This document shows, in pieces, positions 17,767 to 26,577 of a stretch of 64,000 nt of DNA. Source of the DNA: Blattabacterium cuenoti (GTDB taxonomy: Bacteria > Bacteroidota > Bacteroidia > Flavobacteriales > Blattabacteriaceae); NCBI RefSeq assembly GCF_014252055.1, contig NZ_CP059208.1, forward strand, positions 1 to 64,000, in the 5' to 3' direction. The notes under the pieces were generated by a model. The model was given only the letters and a program-made list of their open reading frames with translations. It made no database searches and was not told the DNA's origin. The first letter of the stretch is position 1. Every line of letters begins with the position of its first letter. The position numbers and the translations under genes are program-made.

Positions 17767-19015
17767 AATTCTTTTTCTAAAGAATTACTTCTTGATAATT
17801 TTATTATTTTTTTTATTATTTATCAACAAAGTATTTTGCAAAAATATAGAACTTATACATGTTGATTCTGTACAAAAAAATGAAAAATTTCTTTTTTTGA
17901 TAGGAAAAATACATTTAAAATATAATGAATATCATATTTTTTGTGATAAAGCTATTTATTATAAAAAAATAAATAAATTTTATGGATACGGAAAAGTTAA
18001 GTTAATATCAAAAAAAAGTAAAATTTTTTCTAAAAAAATAGAATATATAAGTAGACCATCTTCTATATTACGATTTTCAGGTAGATCAAAATTATATCAA
18101 AAAAATACTAAACTATTTGCACATACCATTAACTTTTTTTTAAAAAAAAAATTATTTCAAGCTATTAATCACGTTATTTTTTATCATAATAATATAAAAT
18201 TAAAAACTAATATTTTAGAATATGATTTAAAATCTAAAAAATTGTTCTATAAAAATGGAGCTTTTATTAACTATAATAAATTAAATATATATAGTAAAAA
18301 AGGAATTTTTTATGAAAATAAAAAAAAAGTAGAATTAAAAGATGGAGTTAAAATATTTGATAAAAACTATATTATATATTCCAATGCTATAGAATATTCA
18401 TTCCAAAAAAAAATAATAAATTTTTATACTACTTGTATAATAAAAAAAGAAAATAATAAAAATAACTTAGATTCAAGTAATAACTTTATATCCTCTAAAA
18501 AAATGTCTTTTTTTTTACAAAAAAAAAGATTTATTTTTAGAGAAAACTATAAAATATATTATAACGGAAAAGTTTTTATAGGAAACTTTCTTATTTTTGA
18601 TCAAAAAAAAAGACAAATATCATTTAATCATTTATCATTGATTAATAAAAATAATAAAAAAGAAAAATTTTATTTATTATTTAAAAAAGGATTTGGAATA
18701 TTTGATTTAAATAAAAAATTTCTTTTTTTGAAAGAAGAACCAAATATTGATATAAAATATAAAAAAAGTTCAGTTTCTATTCATGCAGATGTTATAAAAA
18801 TTTATGTAAAAAAAAATTTTTCATATTTAATTCATATATTATCTGTTAAAAATTTTATTTTAAATAAATATATTAAAGTAAAATGTAAATTATTAATATT
18901 TGATTCTTCAAAAAAGAAGATTAAACTTTTTGGAAATCCGGTTATTTTGATTAAAAATGAAAAATTTGATGGAAAAAACTTTTCTATTGATCTATCAAAT
19001 TTAATAATAAATTAA
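17759..19015 (+). CDS. OstA/LptA-like outer-membrane biogenesis protein
   Basis: The 418-residue protein begins with a Lys-rich signal-like helix (residues 2-28) and continues with repeated short beta-strand units of the OstA/LptA jellyroll type (for example IFCDKAIYYKKINKFYGYGKVKLISKKSKIFSKKIEY). LptA-type proteins bridge the periplasm for lipopolysaccharide transport, and lptB is in this window (24199-24954). The protein is extremely Lys/Phe/Ile/Asn rich, a sign of AT-driven drift. The call rests on the fold-like repeat pattern and signal peptide, so the exact role in LPS export is inference. It overlaps ridA by 8 bases. The 223 bases after it hold only AT-rich sequence, including an exact 14-base tandem duplication at 19108-19135. 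Confidence 0.72.
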   Translation: MNKILFLKNYFLIILLFFLLFINKVFCKNIELIHVDSVQKNEKFLFLIGKIHLKYNEYHIFCDKAIYYKKINKFYGYGKVKLISKKSKIFSKKIEYISRPSSILRFSGRSKLYQKNTKLFAHTINFFLKKKLFQAINHVIFYHNNIKLKTNILEYDLKSKKLFYKNGAFINYNKLNIYSKKGIFYENKKKVELKDGVKIFDKNYIIYSNAIEYSFQKKIINFYTTCIIKKENNKNNLDSSNNFISSKKMSFFLQKKRFIFRENYKIYYNGKVFIGNFLIFDQKKRQISFNHLSLINKNNKKEKFYLLFKKGFGIFDLNKKFLFLKEEPNIDIKYKKSSVSIHADVIKIYVKKNFSYLIHILSVKNFILNKYIKVKCKLLIFDSSKKKIKLFGNPVILIKNEKFDGKNFSIDLSNLIIN

Positions 19016-19238
19016 AAAAAATTTCATATAGAAAAAATTATTTTCATTTTTAATTAAAAAAATCATTTTTTTTATCTAAAAGTTTATTCTATTTATAATT
19101 TATTAAGAATAAATATTATTTAATAAATATTATTTATAGTAGTTATTTTTCTATTTAATTTTTAATATTTTCGTATTTCATATAATAATGTCAGAAAATA
19201 ATATAAAGAAAACTATATTTCATTAATTACAAAAAATT

Positions 19239-20435
19239 ATGGAAATAGAAAATGATTTTATTAAATACCAAGCTCAAGTAAACCCTACTGCAATGAAAAT
19301 TATAGTAGACCATGCTGATGGTAATTATATTTATGGAAAAAATGGGAAAAAATATTTAGATTTTGTAGCAGGAATTTCTGTAAATGTATTAGGACATGGA
19401 AATAAAAAAATAAAAAAAGCTATAAAAAAACAAGTAGATAAATATTTACATACTATGGTTTACGGAGAATTTATACAGGAAATTTGTGTAACATTATGTA
19501 AAAAAATAGCGAATATTCTTCCATTTCCTCTTGAAAATACTTATTTAGTAAATTCTGGAACTGAAGCTGTTGAAGGAGCATTAAAATTAGCTAAAGCTTA
19601 TACAGGAAGAGAACAGATTATTTCTTGTAAATTATCCTATCATGGAAGTACTCAAGGGGCTATGAGTGTTATGGGAGATGAAAATAAAAAAATATACTTT
19701 CGCCCTCTTATTCCTTTAGTAAAATTTATTAACTATAATAATATAGAAGAATTATCTGATTCTATATTTGAAAAAACAGCTTGTATTATTTTAGAAACTA
19801 TTCAATGTTCTTCTGGAGTAATATTACCTAATATCTCTTTTTTAAAAAAAATTAGAGATTTATGTAACTCTCAAGGAGTTTTAATGATACTTGATGAAAT
19901 ACAAACTGGATTTGGAAGAACAGGAAAACTTTTTGCATTTGAACATTATGGAATTATTCCCGATATATTGATAATGGGAAAAGCTATGGGTGGAGGTATG
20001 CCAATTAGTGGATTCGTGTCATCTAATAAAATTATGAAAACTTTTTGTAATACTATTCCACTGGGACATTTAACTACATTTGGAGGAAATGCTATTTCTG
20101 CTTCTGCATCTCTATGTACTTTAAATCAACTTGTAAATTCTGATTTAATTAAAAAAGTTTCAATGAAAGAAAAATTAATTAGAAAACACTTAATTCATGA
20201 AAAAATTAAAAATATTAATGGAAAAGGGTTACTTTTATCTATTGAATTGAAAAATTCAAATTATGTTAGAAAAATATTGGAATATTGTTTAAAAAATGGA
20301 TTAATTTTATTTCCTTTTTTATTAAATAAAAATTCATTACGGATTTCTCCTCCATTAACCATTACAGAAAAAGAAATTTTAAAAGGATGTTCTATAATTA
20401 TAGATAGTCTAAATAAAGTCAAAATAAATAATTGA
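19239..20435 (+). CDS. Class III PLP-dependent aminotransferase (acetylornithine/ornithine family)
   Basis: A fold-type I aminotransferase. It shows the class III pattern: LDFVAGISVNVLGHG, LVNSGTEAVEGALKLAKAYTG, the PLP-ring Asp in LILDEIQTGFGRTGKLFAFEHY-type sequence, and the Schiff-base Lys in MGKAMGGGMPISG. It closely resembles the flavobacterial family annotated only as aspartate aminotransferase family protein, class III, from memory of those sequences. Roles in arginine synthesis (ArgD) or ornithine breakdown are possible, but no arg gene is nearby. Length (398) is normal. Its TGA stop overlaps the truA TTG start in the sequence TTGA, suggesting coupled translation. Confidence 0.9.
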   Translation: MEIENDFIKYQAQVNPTAMKIIVDHADGNYIYGKNGKKYLDFVAGISVNVLGHGNKKIKKAIKKQVDKYLHTMVYGEFIQEICVTLCKKIANILPFPLENTYLVNSGTEAVEGALKLAKAYTGREQIISCKLSYHGSTQGAMSVMGDENKKIYFRPLIPLVKFINYNNIEELSDSIFEKTACIILETIQCSSGVILPNISFLKKIRDLCNSQGVLMILDEIQTGFGRTGKLFAFEHYGIIPDILIMGKAMGGGMPISGFVSSNKIMKTFCNTIPLGHLTTFGGNAISASASLCTLNQLVNSDLIKKVSMKEKLIRKHLIHEKIKNINGKGLLLSIELKNSNYVRKILEYCLKNGLILFPFLLNKNSLRISPPLTITEKEILKGCSIIIDSLNKVKINN

Positions 20436-21196
20436 GGTTTTTTATAGAATTAATTTATAATGGAAAAAATTTTCATGGATGGCAGATCCAAAAGAAAGTA
20501 AAAACCGTAGAAGGGACAATAGAATATTGTTTATCAAAATTATTAAAAAAACCTATAAATATAATAGGAGCTGGAAGGACAGATGCAGGAGTACATGCTA
20601 AACAAATGTTTGCACATTTTGATTACGAAAATCAAATTCATAGTGATTTTTTGTATAAATTAAATATATTCTTACCTAATTCTATTAGAGTAAATAATAT
20701 TTTTCAAGTTAAAAATTATGTTCATGCTAGATTTGATGCTATAAGTAGAACTTATAAATATTTTTTTACATATAAAAAAAATCCATTTTATCATGATGTA
20801 TGTTTGCATTATTTTTATTCATTAGATCATAAAAAGATGAATAAAGCTTCTAAAATTTTAATGGATTACAAAGACTTTAGTTTTTTTTGTAAAAAAAACT
20901 CTAGTAATAAAAATAACATATGTCATATATATCAATCTTATTGGTCATTTAAAAAAAATATTTTTTATTTTACTATTGAAGCTAATAGGTTTTTGAGATC
21001 TATGGTTAGATTTATAATTGGATCTCTTTTAGATGTAGGAAGAAAGAAAATTGATATCGATGAGTTTATTAAAATCATGCAATTTAAAAAAATAAACTAC
21101 GATTATTCTAAGTCTATAGTTCCTCCATATGGCTTATTTCTTACTAAAATTCTTTACCCAGAAGACATTTTTTATGAAGAAAAAATTGAAGAATAA
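20432..21196 (+). CDS. truA: tRNA pseudouridine(38-40) synthase TruA
   Basis: TruA makes pseudouridine at positions 38-40 of the anticodon stem-loop. The catalytic Asp is in GAGRTDAGVHA, preceded by FFIELIYNGKNFHGWQIQ and followed by ARFDAISRTYKYFF and NRFLRSMVRFIIGSLLDVGR. The start is TTG at 20432, overlapping the upstream stop codon; it aligns with the usual MRYFIEL family start. Length (254) is normal. The 3' end overlaps the ABC exporter start by 23 bases. Confidence 0.95.
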   Translation: MRFFIELIYNGKNFHGWQIQKKVKTVEGTIEYCLSKLLKKPINIIGAGRTDAGVHAKQMFAHFDYENQIHSDFLYKLNIFLPNSIRVNNIFQVKNYVHARFDAISRTYKYFFTYKKNPFYHDVCLHYFYSLDHKKMNKASKILMDYKDFSFFCKKNSSNKNNICHIYQSYWSFKKNIFYFTIEANRFLRSMVRFIIGSLLDVGRKKIDIDEFIKIMQFKKINYDYSKSIVPPYGLFLTKILYPEDIFYEEKIEE

Positions 21197-22943
21197 AAGA
21201 TCTTCCTTAAAGGAACTTATTAAAATTAGTTTAAATTATAAATTTATTTTAATATCAACAATCTTTACTTCTATATTAATATCTTTTATTTCCGCTTATC
21301 GTCCAAAATTAGTTCAAAAAGCTATAGATTCTTATATTTTATATAAAGATTTCCTTGGATTAAAAAATATAATAATATTAATAATATTTCTTCTTTTTTT
21401 AGAAAGTGTATTTCATTTTGTTTTATTATACTTATCTAATATTTTAGCACAAAATGTAATTGAAAAAATTAGAATTTTGTTATTCGATAAATTCCTATAT
21501 TTTAGTAGTTCTTTTTTTAATAAAACTCCTATAGGAAAATTAATTTCTCATTCTATTTCTGATATAGAAACCATAACTGTAATATTTAATGATGGAATAT
21601 TACTTGTTTCAGGAGATATTTTAAGAATTATAATGATCATAATTATGATGTATACAGTACATAAAAAATTATGTTTTATTGTTTCTTTAACAATTCCTTT
21701 TATGTATTTTATTACTCGTTTTTTTCAAAAAACATTAAAAAAAACATTTCATGAAGAAAGAATGTATTCATCTCGTTTAAATAGTTTCCTTCAAGAGAAT
21801 ATTATAGGTATGTCTATTATACAACTTTTTCATAAAGAAAAAGAAGAATATTTAAAATTTAAATCTATTAATTATAGCTTAATGAAAGCTCATTTTAAAA
21901 CCATTTTTTATTTTTCTATTTTTTTTCCAATAGTAGAATTAGTATCTGCTTTTACAATAAGCATTGTCATATTTTATGGTGGAATTTACGCTATTGGTAA
22001 AGATAATATTCAACCAGGTAAAATTATTGCTTTTATTTTTTTTATATATCTTCTTTTTCGTCCAATGCGACAAATTGCAGACCGGTTTAACATTATACAA
22101 AGAGGTATAGCTGGAATAGAAAGGATATTTTCTATATTGAATTCTGAGGAAATAATTTCTAATAATGGAAAATTATACTTAAAAAAATTAAAAGGACATA
22201 TTATATTTAATAATGTTAGCTTTTCATATATGAATAATGATAAAATGGTTTTAAATAAAATTTCTTTTGAAATAAAACCAGGAGAAAAAGTAGCTATAGT
22301 AGGAGCTACTGGTTCTGGAAAATCTACAATTACACATTTAATTTCTAGGTTATATGAAATAAAAGAAGGAAAAATATTGATTGATGGACGTTTAATACAA
22401 GATATTGAATTGAAAAACTTAAGATATCATATAAGAGTAGTATCACAAGATACATTTTTATTTAATGATTCTATCATGAATAACATTACTTTAGGTGACT
22501 CATCTATTGGTATTGAAAAAGTAAAAAATATGGCAAAAAAAATAGGAATACATAATTTTATAAATTCATTACCTAACGGATATCAATATATAGTTAAAGA
22601 AAGAGGTGGGATTCTCTCCCTCGGAGAAAAACAATTAATTTCTTTTTTAAGAGTTCAAATGCATCCTTATTCAATTTTAATATTAGATGAAGCTACTGCT
22701 TCACTTAATAAGGAGTTAGAAAAAATAATATATAAAGCAACAGAGATTTTAACTAGGAAAAAAACTTCTATAATTATAACTCATAGGCTTTCTACATTAA
22801 AAAATGCAGATAAAATATTTGCAATATATAAAGGATATATTATCGAGAATGGAACTCATGATCAATTAATTAACTTAAATGGCTATTACGCAAGTTTATA
22901 CAAAGAATCTTTTAAAATTATTAAGAGGAACAATTCATTCTAA
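21174..22943 (+). CDS. ABC exporter, fused membrane and ATPase domains (MsbA/MdlB type)
   Basis: A 589-residue half-transporter: six predicted membrane helices (about 25-300) followed by the nucleotide-binding domain with Walker A GATGSGKST, Walker B ILILDEATAS and the H-loop ITHRLST. The signature is LSLGEKQ rather than LSGGQ; related flavobacterial proteins have LSVGQ-like forms from memory. The substrate is unknown; lipid A flipping (MsbA role) or multidrug export are the usual possibilities. I chose the ATG at 21174 (MKKKLKNKRSSLKELI) over an upstream in-frame start inside truA. The 3' end overlaps the convergent SurA-like gene by 23 bases. Confidence 0.92.
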   Translation: MKKKLKNKRSSLKELIKISLNYKFILISTIFTSILISFISAYRPKLVQKAIDSYILYKDFLGLKNIIILIIFLLFLESVFHFVLLYLSNILAQNVIEKIRILLFDKFLYFSSSFFNKTPIGKLISHSISDIETITVIFNDGILLVSGDILRIIMIIIMMYTVHKKLCFIVSLTIPFMYFITRFFQKTLKKTFHEERMYSSRLNSFLQENIIGMSIIQLFHKEKEEYLKFKSINYSLMKAHFKTIFYFSIFFPIVELVSAFTISIVIFYGGIYAIGKDNIQPGKIIAFIFFIYLLFRPMRQIADRFNIIQRGIAGIERIFSILNSEEIISNNGKLYLKKLKGHIIFNNVSFSYMNNDKMVLNKISFEIKPGEKVAIVGATGSGKSTITHLISRLYEIKEGKILIDGRLIQDIELKNLRYHIRVVSQDTFLFNDSIMNNITLGDSSIGIEKVKNMAKKIGIHNFINSLPNGYQYIVKERGGILSLGEKQLISFLRVQMHPYSILILDEATASLNKELEKIIYKATEILTRKKTSIIITHRLSTLKNADKIFAIYKGYIIENGTHDQLINLNGYYASLYKESFKIIKRNNSF

Positions 22944-24132
22944 TATAAGTTTTATCTAATACTCCTTTTAACCAATTTTTTATTTTTTCTTTTTTCTTAA
23001 TTTCTTTTACAAGATTTTCTAATATTATATAATCTTTATCTATAGATATAGGACGAGATGGTATTTCATCTAATAATTTAATAATAAAAAATATTTTTTT
23101 CCCATCTATAGTGTCTTCATAAGGATATGATATTTTACCTTTTTTTAAAAAACGACATGCTTTTTTCATATTTTTTGATAAATCATTTTCATATACGCAT
23201 ATATTTTCCAATATAGAAGTGTTTTGTATCTTATTTTTAGATATTTTTCCATTAAGAAGACGTTTTCTGATTAGATTTGCAAATAATTTAGTATTGTATA
23301 GCATATTTTTATCATATTTATATCTCACTAAAATATGTTTTATATCTATTTCATCTCCTATCTTATTTTCTAATTTTATCAAATGAAATCCTAATTCTGT
23401 TTCAAAAGGATCAGATATTTCTCCTTTTTTTAAATTATTAATAACATTTTTAAATTCTTCTGGAAGAAAACTTATTTTTAATTTTTTTATGAATATTTCA
23501 TTTAAAGGTAAATTTCCAATATTAAAATAGTTTATTTTATTATATTTATTATAATTATTTTTAATATTATGTAGAAAATTTATAATTTTTCTCTTTTTTA
23601 TATTACTAAACCTTGGAGAAAAAATTATGCAAGAAATACATAATTTCTTTGGAATAAAAAATTTTCCCTTTTTATTTTTGTTAAAAAAATCTCTTACTTC
23701 TTTAGGACTTACTTCAATATCATCTGTTTTTTTTTTATAAAAACTTCTTATGTATTGATCATTTTTAATCATATCAACTAAATCTTCATCTTCTTGAGAT
23801 AAATTTATATTTCTGTTTTTTTTTATAAATTCAGAAAATAATGTTTGATACTGTAATTTTAATTCTTTATCATCTATTTTTAGATATGGATCTTTTCTTG
23901 CATAATATAACATTAATCTTTTAATGAAAATTTCATTTAAAATATTCAATTTGCAATTCTTTATAATTTCCTTGGAAAAAATAATATCATTTCCTATTAT
24001 AACTGGTATTTCTCCTATTTTTTCCAATTTTTCTTTTCCTACTTTTACGATATTAGTGGAATTAGAGTAAGAAAATGCAAAAAAACTAATAAAAAAAATT
24101 ATAGTATATTTTTTTATAAAACTATTTATCAT
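22921..24132 (-). CDS. Periplasmic peptidyl-prolyl isomerase/chaperone, SurA-like
   Basis: A secreted parvulin-type protein, probably helping outer-membrane proteins fold. An N-terminal signal helix (KKYTIIFFISFFAFSYS) is followed by a SurA-like N-domain (VIIGNDIIFSKEI), then a parvulin domain ending in GEISDPFETELGFHLIKLENK and a second diverged one beginning DIKHILVRY and ending GKISYPYEDTIDGKKIFFII. About 403 residues from the ATG at 24132; a TTG at 24153 is an alternative. It is divergent from lptB, which fits a shared outer-membrane theme. SurA itself is the closest known match, but the symbol is not assigned because the sequence is diverged. Confidence 0.82.
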   Translation of the reverse strand: MINSFIKKYTIIFFISFFAFSYSNSTNIVKVGKEKLEKIGEIPVIIGNDIIFSKEIIKNCKLNILNEIFIKRLMLYYARKDPYLKIDDKELKLQYQTLFSEFIKKNRNINLSQEDEDLVDMIKNDQYIRSFYKKKTDDIEVSPKEVRDFFNKNKKGKFFIPKKLCISCIIFSPRFSNIKKRKIINFLHNIKNNYNKYNKINYFNIGNLPLNEIFIKKLKISFLPEEFKNVINNLKKGEISDPFETELGFHLIKLENKIGDEIDIKHILVRYKYDKNMLYNTKLFANLIRKRLLNGKISKNKIQNTSILENICVYENDLSKNMKKACRFLKKGKISYPYEDTIDGKKIFFIIKLLDEIPSRPISIDKDYIILENLVKEIKKKEKIKNWLKGVLDKTYIRMNCSS

Positions 24133-24198
24133 AGCATAAAATATTTTTAACAAAATTAATAGAAAAATTTTCTACAACACAAATTAAAAATAATTTAT

Positions 24199-24954
24199 AT
24201 GAAAAACCTAAATTTAATAATTAAAAATATATACAAAAAATATAAAAAAAAATATGTTGTTGAAAATGTTTCTTTTCAATTATCTCAAGGAGAAATTATA
24301 GGATTAATCGGGCCTAATGGAGCAGGAAAAACAACATGTTTCTACATGATAGTAGGAGTAATTAAACCTACTAAAGGTAGAATTTTTCTTAATGAACAAG
24401 ATATTACAGATTATCCAATGCATTTACGTTCTAGAAATGGAATAGGTTATTTATCTCAAGAACCATCTATTTTCAGAAAACTATCTGTAGAAGATAATAT
24501 CTTATGTATATTAGAAATGCAAGATAAACATTCTAAAAAAAATAAAAAAGAAATAGCAGAAAAATTAATTAAAGAATTAGGATTACAAAATGTACGTAAA
24601 AATAGAGGAGATCTTCTATCAGGTGGAGAAAGAAGAAGAACTGAAATTGCTAGATGTTTAGCAATAAATCCTAAGTTTATTCTTTTAGACGAACCTTTTT
24701 CAGGAATAGATCCTATAACTGCAGAGGATTTGCAAAAAATTATTCATTCTCTTAAAAAAAAGAATATAGGTATTTTAATTACGGATCATAATGTCCAAGA
24801 TATTTTTATGATAACTAATCATGTTTATTTAATGTTTAATGGAAAATTGCTTAAACATGGAACTACTTCAGAAATAATGGAAGATTCTGTAGTAAAAAAG
24901 ATTTATTTAGGAAATCGTTTTATTAATAAAAATGTAAATGAATCATCGTTTTAA
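24199..24954 (+). CDS. lptB: LPS export ABC transporter ATPase LptB
   Basis: LptB powers extraction of lipopolysaccharide from the inner membrane. The 251-residue ATPase has Walker A GPNGAGKTT, signature LLSGGERRRTEIAR and Walker B FILLDEPFSGIDP, plus the GYLSQEPSIFRKLSVEDNI segment diagnostic of LptB. No lptF/lptG permease gene lies in the window. The 3' end overlaps thiN by 17 bases. A SurA-like gene is divergent upstream. Confidence 0.95.
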   Translation: MKNLNLIIKNIYKKYKKKYVVENVSFQLSQGEIIGLIGPNGAGKTTCFYMIVGVIKPTKGRIFLNEQDITDYPMHLRSRNGIGYLSQEPSIFRKLSVEDNILCILEMQDKHSKKNKKEIAEKLIKELGLQNVRKNRGDLLSGGERRRTEIARCLAINPKFILLDEPFSGIDPITAEDLQKIIHSLKKKNIGILITDHNVQDIFMITNHVYLMFNGKLLKHGTTSEIMEDSVVKKIYLGNRFINKNVNESSF

Positions 24955-25561
24955 AGGACCTAAAGTAGGATTATTTCTTAATGGAGAACCCCCTTCTCTT
25001 TCTTATGAAGAAACTTTTTTTTATGAAAAAATATTTTCTGTTGATGGAGCTTTTTATTATTTAACTAAATCAGGTATTTCTATTGATTATATAATTGGAG
25101 ATTTTGATTCAATATCAAAAAAAGATATTACATTAGAAAAAACTATTTTCACTTATAACCAAAAATATACAGATTTTGATAAAGCTTTAAATATTATTTA
25201 TAGAAAAGGATACCTTAACATAGATGTTTGGGGTGGTAGTGGAAGAGAACAAGATCATTTTTTGGGAAATTTATCTACGGCTCTGAAATATAAAAAAAAA
25301 TTATCTATCATCTTCCATGATAAATACCATTCTTATTTTTTTTCTGATAGAAAAACTGTTTTCTATCAGAAAAAAAATAAGAAAATTTCTCTTTTTCCAT
25401 TTCCTTTAACAAAAGATTTAAAAACTAAAGGATTAAAATATAAAGTAAATAAAGATTATTTTAAAATAGGTAAAAAAATAGGAATAAGAAACAAAACTTG
25501 TAATAAGAAAATAGAAATATCTTACTCGGAAGGTGAATTATTGATCTTTGTAGAAAGATAA
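24938..25561 (+). CDS. thiN: Thiamine pyrophosphokinase
   Basis: This enzyme converts thiamine and ATP to thiamine pyrophosphate, the cofactor of the E1 components such as SucA. Conserved segments are FSVDGAFYYL, DYIIGDFDSIS, the QKYTDFDKALNII substrate region and VWGGSGREQDHFLGNLSTAL. ATG at 24938 inside the lptB 3' end; 207 residues. The coding sequence contains a perfect 25-bp inverted repeat (25330-25383) at the junction between the catalytic and C-terminal parts. It converges on mdh with a 10-base gap. Confidence 0.92.
   Translation: MNHRFKGPKVGLFLNGEPPSLSYEETFFYEKIFSVDGAFYYLTKSGISIDYIIGDFDSISKKDITLEKTIFTYNQKYTDFDKALNIIYRKGYLNIDVWGGSGREQDHFLGNLSTALKYKKKLSIIFHDKYHSYFFSDRKTVFYQKKNKKISLFPFPLTKDLKTKGLKYKVNKDYFKIGKKIGIRNKTCNKKIEISYSEGELLIFVER
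25330..25383. repeat. Perfect 25-bp inverted repeat with 4-base loop inside thiN
   Basis: Bases 25330-25354 are exactly complementary to 25359-25383, with loop ACTG at 25355-25358. The arm has eight T (matched by eight A), the motif CTGATAGAAAA next to the loop and TTCTTA at the base. It lies wholly within the thiN reading frame and encodes roughly SYFFSDRKTVFYQKKNKK. The sequence ends of the symmetry are sharp (25329 A versus 25384 A). Confidence 0.95.
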
Positions 25562-25571
25562 AAAAATTTTG

Positions 25572-26498
25572 CTATAAATCTTTTACTTTTTTTATCATAT
25601 TTTTTACATGAAAAGCTGATCTTTTTAAAAGATTCATTTCTTCATTATTTAATTTTAATTCTATAATTTTTTCAATTCCAGACTTTCCTAATACAACAGG
25701 TACCCCTAAATAGATATCTTCTATTCCATATTCTCCTTTTAATAATGCGGAACATGGAAAAATACGATTTTCATTTTTTATAATAGATTCTATCATTTTT
25801 ACAATAGATGCTCCTGGTGCTATCCAAGCTGATGTTCCTAGTAAATTTACTATTTCTTCTCCTCCTTTTTTTGTTTTTTCAATAATAATATTATTATCTT
25901 CTTCGGATAAAAATTCTTTTATTGGAATTCCGGATACAGAAGTATACCTGTATAAGGGAACCATAGTATCCCCATGCCCTCCTAATAATAAGGATTGTAT
26001 GTCATGACATGATAATTTTAATTTTTTTGATAAAAAATATCTATATCTTGCAGTATCAAGAACCCCAGCCATTCCTATAACACGAGAAGGATCTATCCTT
26101 GCTGTGATATAACTAACATAAGCCATAACGTCTAGGGGATTAGAAACAATAATAAATTTAGCTTCTGGTGAAAAAAAAATAGATTTTTCTGTAACCTCTC
26201 TTATTATGTTAGCATTGATATTAACCAAATCATCACGACTCATCCCAGGTTTTCTAGTAATACCAGAAGTTATTACTATTATTTCAGAATTTTTTGACTT
26301 AGAATAATCATTAGTAACACCAACTAATTCAGTTCTTGATTCCATTAAAGATAACATTTGAGATATATCTAAACTTTTTCCTTCTGAAATATTTTCCTTA
26401 ATATCTAATAAAATAATTTTATTTACTATGTTTTTCTGAGCTAAAAAACTAGCACAAGAAGCTCCTACATTCCCTGACCCAATAATAGTTATTTTCAT
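25572..26498 (-). CDS. mdh: Malate dehydrogenase
   Basis: Mdh interconverts malate and oxaloacetate with NAD in the TCA cycle. Visible are the Rossmann motif IIGSGNVGASCA, the substrate-specifying Arg in ITRKPGMSRDDL (Arg rather than the Gln of lactate dehydrogenase), SNPLDVMAYV and the catalytic His in GGHGDTMVPL. 308 residues, the LDH-like MDH class. ATG at 26498. It is divergent from gcvP with 79 bases between them and convergent with thiN. Confidence 0.96.
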   Translation of the reverse strand: MKITIIGSGNVGASCASFLAQKNIVNKIILLDIKENISEGKSLDISQMLSLMESRTELVGVTNDYSKSKNSEIIVITSGITRKPGMSRDDLVNINANIIREVTEKSIFFSPEAKFIIVSNPLDVMAYVSYITARIDPSRVIGMAGVLDTARYRYFLSKKLKLSCHDIQSLLLGGHGDTMVPLYRYTSVSGIPIKEFLSEEDNNIIIEKTKKGGEEIVNLLGTSAWIAPGASIVKMIESIIKNENRIFPCSALLKGEYGIEDIYLGVPVVLGKSGIEKIIELKLNNEEMNLLKRSAFHVKNMIKKVKDL

Positions 26499-26535
26499 TT
26501 TATTTCTAATATTTATATGCTCTATTTAATTTGTC

Positions 26536-26543
26536 TAAATTTG
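26536..26543 (+). promoter_or_regulatory. Candidate -7 promoter element upstream of gcvP
   Basis: TAAATTTG matches TAnnTTTG and ends 34 bases before the gcvP ATG, a sensible distance for a promoter with a short leader. No TTG is seen at the expected -33 distance. Confidence 0.35.
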
Positions 26544-26577
26544 TAATTATAAAGATAAACACAATTTCTAATTTTGT

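Noticed and set aside
22599-22640. ABC exporter thought inactive because of LSLGEKQ
   Set aside because: Walker A, Walker B and the H-loop are intact, and variant signatures are tolerated in this subfamily.
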